Position numbers and translations under genes: made by a program
The notes under the pieces: generated by a model
Told to the model about the DNA's origin: nothing
Seen by the model: only the letters and a program-made list of their open reading frames with translations
Databases searched by the model: none
NCBI GenBank assembly: GCA_033065855.1
Contig: JAVXUO010002935.1
Span: 1,054,001-1,118,000 of the forward strand
DNA length: 64,000 bases
Direction: 5' to 3'
From: Escallonia rubra
Taxonomy: Eukaryota; Streptophyta; Magnoliopsida; Escalloniales; Escalloniaceae
In this document: positions 11,901-22,853 of the stretch, one piece after another
Numbering within the stretch: the first letter of the stretch is position 1
How the letters are laid out: each line of letters opens with the position of its first letter

Positions 11901-14900
11901 TGCCCTTTAGATACTTGGCGTGTATAACACCTACTGACATACTGATGCATGTCTCTACGTATTGTCGGCCAAAAGTACCTTTAAAACAGCAAATTCAGAC
12001 GTCTTATCCCTGCCAAAATGACCCCCAAGGCCCCCTCCATGCAGTTCAGCAATCAAAAGCTCCCTCAAAAAACCTTTTAGTATACAGAACTTGATGCCTT
12101 TGAACGAATAGCCATTATCAACAATAAACAGAGCACATACTTTGCTGTCGGGCTGCCTTTTTCTCTAATCTCTCTTGGAAATAAGAATCTTCTTTGTATT
12201 GCTCTTTGATCACTTCCAACCAACAACACTAGCCGACATGGCCTTTAACAACTAAAGTCTTCACTTAAAGCATCGGCAACTTTGTTTTGGAGACCATCCT
12301 TATCTCGAAGAAAAAATGTGTATTCTTGGAGAAATGCAACCCACTTTGCATGCCCCTGACTTAGCTTCTTTTGAGAGTTGAGGTAGCGCAAGGCTTTGGG
12401 GCAAGATAAACTCCCTTTGGATCAGATAGTGTTGCCAAAATTTATAGGCTTGAACGATGGCATAAAACTCAACGTTATGTAGAATAATTTTGCCAAGCTT
12501 GATTGAGTTCTCACGAAAGTACGCGATTGGAGGCTCTACTTGACTTAAAACAGCTCCAGCTCCTACCTTAGATTAATCACAATCCACCTTAAAAATCTTT
12601 TTAAAATCTGGTAGAGTTAGTAAGGTGCTCGAGTCATTCTCCTCTTTATCTCGAGTTTCAGCATCCAAACTCCAAGTAAACTTTCTACCTATTCAACCTC
12701 TTTCCGCCATGCTTTTCGCAGCTCAAACCACCCAAAATAAGGAAACAAGTAGCCCCAAAGAGAAAAGTTTCTCTAGGTATCAGTTGATGCAAATGAGGAT
12801 GCAAAAGATATGTACATATGAGTGTTACATAGGCTGAAATCTTAAATCAAAACGAGTACTCCACTACTTTGGGGAAATACCTTCAAATAAAATGTTCTAG
12901 GTCTGAGCAGCAGAGAATAACACCTGAAACAGCGGCTTGGTGCTAGCCTCTCGCGCGTACAACAGTGGCAGAGGGATTGGAAGGCGCCATGGGGTTGAAT
13001 CCTTGAAACCCAAGGCTTCGATGCTTGAGAACCCTAGTTGGGGTGGAGCTGAAGTTCTTCTTTTCAGTTTCGTCGAAAGTGCTAGATAAGGCAGACTTGT
13101 CTTCTTTTATACCAAGTCCAAAGCTTCCAAGAAAAGCCAACTCTAATCTTCCAGGAGAAGCCAAAACTTTGCAGACAATCCACTGATATAGATATCTCCA
13201 GATCCCCAAGCACACAATTGTTTTTACAAAATAGCCCATAACTTCAGATCTGACTCAAATTAGAGACCAAACTGAAAAGACACTACTACGCCTGACAAAA
13301 GGTACTAAAGAAAATACTTGAAAATAGAAAGTTTTTAGAAACTAAACATATTTACATGAGTTTGCATCATTTGGTCACTGTCTCACTTCTTGTATCTAAA
13401 CATAGCTTTATGCTATCCTTGCGTGCTCGCTTGTTCTTACAATTCAATTACAATATTTCATGCTAGTGTTGCTTAGTGGCCCCAGATTATGAAACATACA
13501 ACATCTCTGCCTTAGACCCTTTTTGTGTGAGTTTTAAAAAGGAAAGAAAAAAGGGAAATGGTCCTTAGTTTGAGTTTATATACGGGACGAAGAGGAGAAA
13601 TGAGAGGCCTCTTTCTCCCCAAATCTTTTTCTCCAATGTTGAGAAGAAAAGGAGAGAAAGGAAAGGAGTTTGATGAAACTTTTGGAACACCAATAATACC
13701 CTTCCATTTAAACAGTAAAACTAATACCACTTTGAACATCAAAGTACATATTTGAAATAACATTTGATAATTCTTTTCTTTTCTTTTCATTACAACTCAC
13801 AAAGAACATGAAAGGAAGTAGGTTTCTCTTTCATCCCGAACTCACAAAATCAAAAGGAAGAATGATGCAAAGTCATGTAAAGAAGTACAGCTTCTAAGGA
13901 GTTTTTATTTCAAGTATTTTCTGTAGTACTTTTGTCAGGGGTAGTATTGTCTTTTCAGTTTGGTCTCTAATCTGAGTCAACTCTGAACTTTTGGGGTCTT
14001 TTGTAAAAGTACTTGTATGCTTGGGGAGCTAGAAAAGTCTGAAATTAGTGGGAGGGGTTTGTGTGCAAAGTTCTAGCTTCTCTTGGAAGATTAGAGTTGG
14101 CTTCTCAAGGAAGCTTTGGGGTTGGTATAAAAGAAGGCAAGTCTGCCTTCTCTAGGGGACTTTGGAAGAAACAGAAAAAGAAGACTATTAAGATTGAGCT
14201 CAGCTCCACCTCAGCTAGGGTTCTCAAGCATTGGAGGCTTGGGTTTTGAGGATTCAACCCCGTGGCGCCTTCCGATCCCTCTGCCGCTGCTATATGCGCG
14301 AGAGGCCAGCATAAAGCCACTGTTTCCTGTGCTATTCTCTGCTGTTCAGATCTAAAGGGTGTTGTTTGAAGGTACTTTCTCAAAGTTTGTAAGAAGTTAT
14401 GAGTTTCTTGATGCTAGACTGTAAAGTAGAGTATCGTTTCAATTTCCTAGGACTCAGCCTATGTAATCTAAGTATGCGCATATCTTTGCATCCTTAATTG
14501 CATCAAAGAAGCTCATAATCCTCTCGCTTCCTGTCTCTTCTTTCCCTTTCTCTTCCTTTTACTCCACTCGAAATTCACAAACCGGCTGATGCAAAGTCAT
14601 GTAAAGAAGTACAGCTTCTAAGGAGTTTTTATTTCAAGTATTTTCGGTAGTAGTTTTTGTCAGGGGTGGTATTGTCTTTTCAGTTTGGTCTCTAATCTGA
14701 GTCAACTCTGAGCTTTTGGGGTCTTTTGTAAAAGTACTTGTATGCTTGGGGAGTTAGAAAAGTCTGAAATTAGTGGGAGGGATTTGTGTGCAAAGTTCTA
14801 GCTTCTCTTGGAAGATTAGAGTTGGCTTCTCAGGGAAGCTTTGGGGTTGGTATAAAAGAAGGCAAGTCTGCCTTCTCTAGGGGACTTTTGAAGAAACAGA

Positions 14901-17900
14901 AAAGAAGACTATTAAGATTGAGCTTCATCTCCACCCCAGCTAGGGTTCTCAAGCATTGGAGGCTTGGGTTTTGAGGATTCAACCCCGTGGCGCCTTCCGA
15001 TCCCTCTGCCGTTACTATATGCACGAGAGGCCAGCACAAAGCCACTGTTTCCTGTGCTATTCTCTGCTGTTCAGATCTAAAGGGCGTTGTTTGAAGGTAT
15101 TTTCTCAAAGTTTGTAAGAAGTTACGAGTTTCTTGATGCTAGATTGTAAAGTAGAGTACTCGTTTCAATTTCCTAGGAACTCAGCCTATGTAATCTAAGG
15201 ATGCGCATATCTTTGCATCCTTAATTGCATCACCGGCTTTTAGGGCCATTGCGTAAGTTTTTACCTTTAACAAGACAAGAAGTTATGCTCCCACAAAGTT
15301 AAGCAGCACTTGTCCAGTTTATCATGCCCATTTTTATCCTACGAGTACGATCTTCATTGGTCTCTTCCTTGTGCAATATTACATGAAGATGTTTCTAAAT
15401 TTGTATCCCAATTAGCTTTCCCTTTAACATTTACTTCACTCACAATCGTTTAAAATTTGGGTTAATTACACTCAACATACAAGAGGTTTGGTACAATTAC
15501 ACTCAACTACATGTAGTTTGACAGATTACGCTCCACAATACTGGGGTTTTATCTTTTCAAACACTTCACCCAGAAAAGTGACAATGTCGTATTATTCAAC
15601 ACTTATCTGCCCAAATTACCCTTGATAATTTCGTGACTGAAAGAATATCATTACAGCAGTACCGAAACCAAAACGATGTATGAGTCTCCAGTCCCACCTC
15701 CAAGTACCTAATCATCTTAGCACCACACTCCATTATTCATTCCTTCTCCTACCCAGGTTTTGCATGAGACCAACCGTCTTGGTGATGCTCATCACTGCTA
15801 CCCCCCAAAAGTGACTGGAGCGGTAGACTACGAGATGTTTTGAACATTAACTGTGGGAAGTAATCACTTTCTGGCCTTGAAACTCGAAAACTACGGCTTT
15901 ACACAATCAAGTTGTATTATAATAGACCCATGTATTTATGGATCTTCTACTCACCAGTTCTTCAAGTAAAAATTTCTCTGGTTTTGATCTTTAATGCTCA
16001 CTGAGCTTTGTCGTCTCTGTCCCTCGTTATTGTGGGTGTTGCTTTCTGGTTTTCATGGGTGTGATTGTGGAATTTAACTGGTGGAGGTATGGTGGTTTGA
16101 TGGATGGTTTCGGAAATGGTGGTGTGGAGAGGGGTCGATAGAGATCTCTGTGAAAGAACCCATGGCTGCTTCTTCAGAATGACGAGGCAAAGTGGGTTTC
16201 GGTCTCTGTATTTTATAAGATCTGGGGTTTCTTTCTTTACATTTTGTTAATTGTATGTAGACACTAAAGGCTAGTTTGGTTCTTTTGTAGCTTGTGTGAG
16301 TGGAGTGTAATGTAGAACACCTGATGTAGCCACTGTAGCAAGTCAAAACTCACGAGGGGTCATTGTAATTAACCCAAACTTACTAAAGTTGCATTCCCTA
16401 CATCATCTTAGTCCGACTTACGCAAAGCCCTTGGATTAGTGAAATACTTCTTCATGAACCAGTAACCCATCTCATCAACTAACAGGATATCATAGCAGCT
16501 CATCTGGTATGCCCTTCCCATCCATAATCCGTCCTATATACCTTTATAAGCTTGTACAGATTACAGCAGGTAGATATGTGATCCTTGGTGAAGTCCTACT
16601 TGAATGAAAATTCACTGGTCTTATTCATGCCAACTTATTTAATAGGAAACTCCTTTTTCTCTGGGATCCTTGGTGAAGTCCTACTTGAATGAAAATTCAC
16701 TGGTCTTACTCCCACCTCCTTATTTAATACTTTCTCTGTCCAAAAAAATTGATCATATTTCCTTTTGGGCTGTCCCAAAAAGAATTGATCACTTCAAATT
16801 AAGAAAGATACTATAGGCTTTTTTCCATGTTTACCCTTCTTATACTTTTTTTTTATACTATTTCTCTCTCCACATTTAATCCTCCACCAACCCATTTTCT
16901 CTCTCGACGCTCACTTTCTTCATCCCCCCTTCTCTCTTGGGGTAGAATGAGAAACTCATAAAATATGACTCGTGTCCTAATTAAGCGTACAAGTTAAACA
17001 TCATCAAATAATTTGGGATAGAGGGAGTGCACAACTCTTTTTTCTCTAGAACCTACCACATAACTTTTCTTGGTACCCTATTTAAACTATCGCCAAATCT
17101 TTAAGACCATAGATCTGTGGGTATTTTGCTATCTAGTCTAATGTCCTAAATCAGAAGATTGTTTCTACAGTTGATCTTTTAGCCATTGGACAGATGTTTT
17201 TGTCTCATTCCATAGTCTATGTTAAATAACTTTCTACCACCTCTCAGTGTAGCCTTATTCTTGTATCTTGGCATCAACATTTATTTTTTCACTTATCAGG
17301 CTCTTCTAAGAGTTTGACAATCTTCTCATCATTCCAGGCCACAGTGGCTAAGCATCTTGAAACCTCTCTTTGCCATTTAGCCCTTCTTTTCGTCATTTTC
17401 TTTTTCACAATTTTCTTTCCGTTGGGTAAATGATGTGAATGAACTGTCAATTGCTATCAGCTTCAGTTTCCCCATCATACAACTTCACCTCTACGTTGAA
17501 CCCCTCTATTACTAACAGTCTGTTCTCATCCTTGATGCACTTTATGATTCAAGTCGATGCTTCTCCTCTCCCTTAACTTAGCAAGCTTTCAAGTCTCTCT
17601 CTTACCTTCCTTGTCCGCAACCTTTTCTTTTGTAATTTCTACTTGAATTTCATCTATCTATTTAATAAAAATAGCACCAATTGTACTTTAAAATACATAT
17701 ATTATCACCTAAATTTATGGTGTCCAGCGACTATTGCTATTGACTTAGCACCACTCATTTGCAAGCCTCAAATAAAAGCAACAGAAAAATGCTAATATTT
17801 TTCAGTGGTTATTCTTGGTTGTAAGTTTTTGGTCTCACTAAAAGGTTCCGAAATTAATTTGTTAGTAGTAGTCTCTGGTGCTATGTATTTCTCTCAATCA

Positions 17901-20900
17901 GGTCCTTATGTTTTACATCTTTGTATTTGATGTAAGCCGGATAACATTTCCATCCCCTGCAACCTTAGTAGGTTTCCTAATTACGGCCTTCTTCAATCTA
18001 TTAAAAAATAAGTTATGGCCTTAGAAAAATGAGAATCCTTGTTGTATATGAACTTCATCATATTTCCTCTTTGATGTCTGTTTGTTTATTTCGCTTTTTC
18101 TCGTATCTTGGCCTTAGTTATCGTGGCACAAGTGATGCGGGTACAAAAATGAATTTAGCAATCTGAGAAAAATATCAAGCATGGTCTATCGGATGTTTTT
18201 TAACTACAAAATATGTCCTGTAAGGTAGTTATCTACTATTTAAATCTTTTGTTCTTTGGCCAGTTTTAGACAAATTTCTTTTGATGCCATGTGTCATTAT
18301 TCTAAGTAGGTAGTTATGTTACACCAACTTCGAATTTGTCTTTCTTTATAAAGTATAGACTATATACAATTCAAATTGACTAAATACTTGTACTACTTTC
18401 ATGAATGCTATGTTACATGGACCCTTCACTTTGAGGTGAAGGGGCGGTGTGGACACGACCAGCCCACGGACATCGGTATGGAATCCGTGTTAGACTCGTC
18501 ATTCGCTGGACGGAAACGCCACGTTGACAAAGACAGTGGAAGAAGATCAAAGAAAGAAGAAAGGCTGCAGATCTGCTCTGTGAGGGGAGCAAGAGGGAGG
18601 GGGGGGGGGGTTTCATACAATTATTTAATACAACTCAAATTACGTAAATAACTCCAGCGTGACTCATGTAAAATTCATAACCTTACACTTAGGCGAGTCC
18701 GACACTTGGACATGTATCTAAACACCGACACCGAGAGGGAGGGAGGGAGGGAGGGTGACTCGTGTAAAATTCATAACATTACACTTAGGGGAGTCCGACG
18801 CTTGGACATGAATCTGATCCGAACACCGACACCTAGTCCATGTAACATAGCCTGTATGAAGTAATTGAGTGGTATTTTTCTCCAACAACTTATAGTTCTT
18901 TAAATGTTTGGTTCATAACTAATGCTTATGTTTAAACTTCTTGCAGTATGGTGTCAAGATACTTGTTATAACGTCATTCAAGGATACTTGCTACATTGAG
19001 ATTCTTCCACATGTTCTAAAGTCAAAAAGAAGTAAGTGTTACGAGGTCTTTATTTTGTGAAGCAATAATTGATTGGAAAATTAGATGATCATGTGGAATG
19101 TGGCAAAAGAGTAAATTGCTTAGCACACATTGAATAATTGACTTAAAGCTGAAGTTGACCTTAATTGGCAACATTTACTGCTGATCCTAGGAGCAGTCAA
19201 CATATCCACGTAGCATGAATGAAATTAAGATAATTAAAGAAGTTGCTTTCGAAAATTTATTCCTGTGCAAAGAAGCTAGAAATGCCAAGTTTCTTTTTGA
19301 ACTAAAGTAGCAGGAAATTGGTCAGTGCGTCCTGCTACTTGACCTATACCAATTAGCCTTCCTGTAGTGCTTGAACTTTTGGATATTCTGGTCTGATAGG
19401 ATGTTGGCACAGACAAGTGGTGACCCATGGCACATTGAGGCGATGTTTTAGCTCCTTCTTAGTTGTTACTAACCTGTTTATGAGTAGTTAGATCTTTCAC
19501 GCTTCTTAAAGCCTACTGCTTTAAGAGTTCAGGCTGTTAGAGAGTGGAGAAACAATTTTGTTAAGCACATTTGCCTTAATGGGTGACTGCCTCTCACCTT
19601 GAGGTTGCTTTGATCACATAAAATAAGTAAGCTAACTCTTAATCTTTTTTTTTTCTAGATCACAATTCTGATTTCTGGGTGCTGGTTCTCTCACTCCTTT
19701 TTTCAGTTTTATCTATAATTGCTTCTAAAGAATTATGAACTTTTTCCTTTCCGCATTTTCTGGTTGAATACTTGTCTTTGATAATGATTCAATGCTCCTT
19801 CAAGGATTGATATATTGTAAACCTTAAAAATTATGCCTTATTCAGATCATTTGTATCTTTTGTTTTAGTTTTAAATGGCTCGACAGCTATTAATCCCCAA
19901 TGCCATCCTTTTATTGGTAGGTCATTAACCTTTCAGGTTTTTCATATTCCAGTAAAGGAAATTGGTATTCTATATCCTATCCTATGAAGTGGTGTGTTTA
20001 CGTGTGCTTCTAGTTGTGCTTTGCAAGTTCAAGGAATTAATACTTTGGTTTCTGATTTATGCAGTTATTTTCTTGAGCTTTTGGGCAGAGGTGCATTACA
20101 ACTCAATTTATCCGGAAGGAGGTACTGCAGAAATTTTAATTTTGTTATGTACTACTGAAAGTTAAGTCAAACAATGGTTTAGACATTATGGTTTCACATA
20201 CAATGTGATTCCTTAGCACTTTTGAGCTATACACTACATAGATCCCGATTTCCCACCTTGTTTTCACGTGGAGTTCCCATATGTCAAGTCGTTTTAGCTG
20301 CTTTTTGCTTTCATTCTGAGATTGTTTTATTGTTTTTCACTATCTTATTGTCCAGTGTACTGGATTACCTGAAGACGCTGTACAATGCTTGTTCACCTTT
20401 GTTATACCTTTAGCATCATTATGAATTCCATCTGTAGCAACAACTGCTATATACTCTTTTTGATTGCGCCGTCTCTATGCTCTCAGACCAAGAGAAAATG
20501 CCCTCTATCATTGTATATTAAACCAAATTTGTAATTCAAAGAACATAATATTCTGTCAAGGCACAAAGCTACTCATATAGGAGCTAGGCGTCAAGGGAAG
20601 TGGTTATGATGTACGCTGCCAACAAATCAGTTTCAGAATGGGTTGGGTCGACCCTAAGCTGTTTTGAAACAGACCAGGATTTATACACGTGATAATAGAA
20701 GAAGTTGTTCACCATTTCCTTCTCCGTTTTAAATAGGGTCTAGTCCTGGTGAAAAATACATGCGGTGATGATGTCGAGAGAGGGAGGATACGTGGTGTGG
20801 AGGGATGATTCTAGGGGATGCTTTTCTGTGATGTCTTATTATTTGGCATTACAGACGTGCAATACTGTTCCATTTCCTTGGACAATCATTTAAAAGACAG

Positions 20901-22853
20901 CGGCCTGGAACGCGATCCTTACTTGAGATGATCTGAGGAGTTGTAGTAAAATATGCGGCAACTGGTGCTAAAATATATGTCAATATGAGTAGTAAAAGAT
21001 ACGCAAACAAGACAAGGAGACGGTGGACCTCCTCCTTCTTCATTGTCAGGTTGCAAGGGAGTTGTGGTGTATAATATTCTGCCTTTTCAGCCTTTGCTGG
21101 GTAACGCTGTGATCAGTGAGATCTTTTGAAGTGTTGGTCACTTTTTAAGAGGAAAGAGAAGTTATGGGATTTTTAGGCTGGAATGCAACTGAAGACTGTT
21201 TGAGGGGTGTCGAATTACCAGTTTTAAGGGTCAAGGCCCCTTTTTGGTCTACTCTTTTTTGTCGGGCAGGACGGGAGGCATTAGATACCCATGAAGCGTT
21301 CGCTTTATTTATTCTTGATTGCTTCTTGCTGTATATGGATGATTTATTCCCACCCCTTTTAGAGGTTTTTTGTAAATAAATATTACTCATCATTAAAAGA
21401 ATGGGAATCAATGCCAGATTGGTGTTTAATATTTTTTTTTGCGTCAACCGGATGTTCACTGTGAACAACTTTAGAGGCTTATTTCCTGGTAGAAGTGGTC
21501 GAAATGAAATGGAAACCAACTCATCTTTCCTTCAATTTAATGTTTATTAGTGAATTTTTTTGTAATAAGCCTCAGATACTTGTTCTATGGTGGCGTTGTT
21601 TGACACTTTAAATTGGTATTTTTATGGCTTTTAGGGTGGATGTGAGTAACGCTTACGAAGATGCAGCAGGTGGAATTTGGCTTATAATGGTGATAATAAT
21701 AACTGTAATGGAAAAAAGCAGGTGGAATTTTTAACGTGGTTCGGCTATAATGTGCCTACCTCCACAGGGCGGGCAAACTTCTTCATACTATGAGAATATG
21801 GAGACAAGTACAAGAGAACACTTAGATGTTTAATCCCAAAAACCTCGAGGCCCTTATCCAACTAGATACGTCATGTACACCCCACTCAATATTATCTCTC
21901 AACGAATAAAGAGGTAACTAAAACTCTCTCTTGCTTACTCCCTTCTGGGATGATCTTTGGGAATGGATAAAAGGCCTTATGTATACACACTTTTAAATTG
22001 CAAATGTATGGTTGGTTTGCCACCAAATCTAGTAGTATTGACTCGAAAAGTCCTTTGTCAAATTTGCTAGTGTTGCTGGTTCCTTCTCATGCCAACAACA
22101 ATACAAAGCGAACAATATGACTATTCGATTTGGTGACAAACAAGTCATAACACAGAGTACAGTAGGAGGAGGATGATTTTAGTGGCTTGTTACAGTGCTT
22201 TGCTTTAGTTGTCGAAAATAGGTATATGTGACACTGGATGTGCCTGTAGTTCTTTTGCGGTTTTGCCAAGTGATTCTTGTACGTGAATATGCTGAGTGGC
22301 ATTTCTACTCTCCATATATGAACTTGCTTACCCATCTTATCTGTTGGTAGCGCTTGTGAAACAAGATCTTTTCGAAAGGAAGGGAGGGAGGCCTAAGCTG
22401 TGAAAACGAGCAAAACATTCCCAAGATGTCGGACCTCCCCAAATGTCCTTGGTGTTTAGAAGCATATAATGTTTGTCAATTTGGTATTTTCTTCACTTGT
22501 AGGGATCTAGACCTGAATTCACCACTTTTTCATGAATTTGGTTGATATTGTTGCCAATACATTTTGATGGTACCTTTCCACCTTGATTGGTCGTTAGGAT
22601 GAGAGCCTTGTTTTGGTTTATACAAAGGCCCCCGAGGGAGGGGGGGTTGAATCTAAGTACACTAAACGGACACAAAGAAGACAAAAGACAGGAAATGAAT
22701 ATCACCGGATAGCCATTAGGATGAGAGCTTTTCAATTGAGTTCTGGGTACACATGCGTTCAACTGTGAGCTAATTCCCCCTTGTAATTTCTTTCTTGATC
22801 CAGATATTCCTGCAACAGAGGTGAAGAAAAAGAAGAATTGGAGTTGGTGGTGA
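5120..22853 (+). CDS. OTU-domain cysteine protease (deubiquitinating enzyme, OTU9/OTU10-like), 10 coding exons
   Basis: Predicted to cleave ubiquitin from proteins. Coding exons by GT/AG sites and phase: 5120-5438, 5553-5722, 7036-7109, 7564-7618, 8532-8606, 8689-8762, 8874-8922, 18947-19031, 20065-20121, 22804-22853. They total 1008 nt, 335 residues, close to the size of Arabidopsis OTU9/OTU10 proteins. The N-terminal part ([19 protein letters not shown]) and an acidic linker precede the OTU domain, about residues 188-318. The catalytic motif is S-GDGNC-Q (Asp202, Cys205), continuing [11 protein letters not shown]; the general base is His311 in [11 protein letters not shown]. The C terminus is short, basic and aromatic (KKKKNWSWW). 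A noncoding first exon probably lies at about 3,670-3,745. The intron 8923-18946 is 10 kb and full of repeats, yet both splice sites look normal. Paralogue within the OTU9/10/11/12 group not resolved. Confidence 0.92.
10297..10941 (-). repeat. 3' LTR of the Ty3/gypsy remnant
   Basis: 645 bp bounded by TGATGC and GCATCA. On the - strand it carries a TATA-like AGTATAAAAG and is the same family as the solo LTRs at 13,863 and 14,587. Confidence 0.8.
12785..13369 (-). repeat. 5' LTR of the Ty3/gypsy remnant
   Basis: About 585 bp, direct repeat of 10,297-10,941 with visible divergence, bounded by the same TGATGC/GCATCA termini. Confidence 0.8.
13863..14505 (+). mobile_element. Solo LTR, same Ty3/gypsy family, copy A
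   Basis: 643 bp starting TGATGCAAAGTC and ending TTAATTGCATCA, flanked by a perfect 5-bp duplication AAGAA (13,858-13,862 and 14,506-14,510). A TATA box (TATAAAA, 14,126-14,132) gives the + orientation, opposite to the full element at 10,297. The intact duplication shows an independent insertion later reduced to one LTR, presumably by recombination between its two LTRs. Confidence 0.9.
14587..15232 (+). mobile_element. Solo LTR, same Ty3/gypsy family, copy B
   Basis: 646 bp, nearly identical to copy A (roughly 3 percent different by eye), with its own perfect 5-bp duplication CCGGC (14,582-14,586 and 15,233-15,237). TATAAAA at 14,851-14,857 shows + orientation. It lies only 81 bp from copy A, yet the different target duplications prove two separate insertions. 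Confidence 0.9.
15459..16375. mobile_element. Degraded GGGTTAATTACAC-type TIR element
   Basis: The left end GGGTTAATTACACTCAA and the right end TGTAATTAACCC are inverted. The body of about 0.9 kb has no transposase. Its termini match the copies at 39,671 and 43,296 and the fragment at 1-47. No clear target duplication remains. A short - strand open frame inside (16,074-16,346) is not recognised. Confidence 0.6.
16580..16749. repeat. 85-bp tandem duplication
   Basis: GATCCTTGGTGAAGTCCTAC begins at 16,580 and again at 16,665. The first 44 bases of each copy are identical and the rest is diverged but alignable (both end near TTATTTAATA). Confidence 0.75.
16740..17030. mobile_element. Stowaway-like MITE (diverged)
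   Basis: The left end CTTTCTCTGTCCAAAAA and the right end ATAGAGGGAGTG are imperfect inverted versions of the Stowaway terminus (CTCCCTCCGTCC). It is about 290 bp with TA-containing flanks, diverged enough that the exact ends are uncertain. Confidence 0.55.
18394..18863. mobile_element. About 470-bp TIR MITE 84 bp upstream of an OTU exon
   Basis: The core inverted repeat GCTATGTTACATGGAC (18,407-18,422) recurs inverted as GTCCATGTAACATAGC near 18,837-18,852. The similarity continues imperfectly outward. Inside are two copies of a 96-bp unit (18,659 and 18,755; each contains GAGTCCGACRCTTGGACATG) separated by a GGGA run. No coding capacity. The superfamily is uncertain. Confidence 0.65.
18734..18756 (+). 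repeat. GGGA-repeat, potential G-quadruplex
   Basis: Five consecutive GGGA-type units form a canonical G-quadruplex motif on the coding strand of the OTU pre-mRNA, inside the MITE, about 190 bp before exon 18,947-19,031. Confidence 0.6.
20122..22803 (+). other. Last intron of the OTU gene
   Basis: Splits the C-terminal codons: donor GTACTG after the [11 protein letters not shown] exon, acceptor GATCCAG before ATATTCCTGC. Noncoding. About 21,640-21,960 carries TTAACGTGGTTCGGC, which resembles sequence often met in plant interspersed repeats, but I could not define element ends. Short open frames here (for example 21,145-21,519) match nothing I know. Confidence 0.7.

Larger units (their letters stand above)
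10297..13369 (-). mobile_element. Ty3/gypsy LTR retrotransposon remnant, antisense in the OTU intron (fossil)
   Basis: Direct repeats at 10,297-10,941 and 12,785-13,369 are the LTRs. Both start TGATGCAAATGAG and end GCATCA on the + strand. Flanking 5-mers TTCGG and TTTGG look like a slightly decayed target-site duplication. On the - strand the interior reads, in order, RNase H-like remains, an integrase core (about 11,540-11,950, with [17 protein letters not shown]) and a post-integrase segment (about 11,045-11,344, [19 protein letters not shown]). That order fits Ty3/gypsy. A purine-rich tract precedes the 3' LTR. The element is clearly broken and much shorter than a complete gypsy element. 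The LTRs differ in length and in many bases, so it is probably older than the two solo LTRs next to it. Confidence 0.85.
8923..18946 (+). other. 10-kb repeat-laden intron of the OTU gene
   Basis: The donor GTATTGG after codon 272 and the acceptor TTCTTGCAG before TATGGTGTC keep the OTU frame. The intron begins with a (CT)n(CA)n(CG)n microsatellite (about 8,932-8,978). It then holds a Ty3/gypsy remnant (10,297-13,369), two solo LTRs, a degraded TIR element (15,459-16,375), a tandem duplication, a Stowaway-like MITE and a 470-bp MITE close to the acceptor. About 9,000-10,296 and 17,031-18,393 hold nothing I can classify. Confidence 0.85.

Noticed and set aside
13512-13790. 92-residue - strand frame between the gypsy remnant and solo LTR A
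   Set aside because: Lys/Phe/Leu-rich from AG/CT-rich DNA, no family signature, within an intron.
14105-15108. Paired 92-residue - strand frames at 14,105 and 14,830
   Set aside because: They are the same stretch of the two solo LTRs; noncoding LTR sequence.
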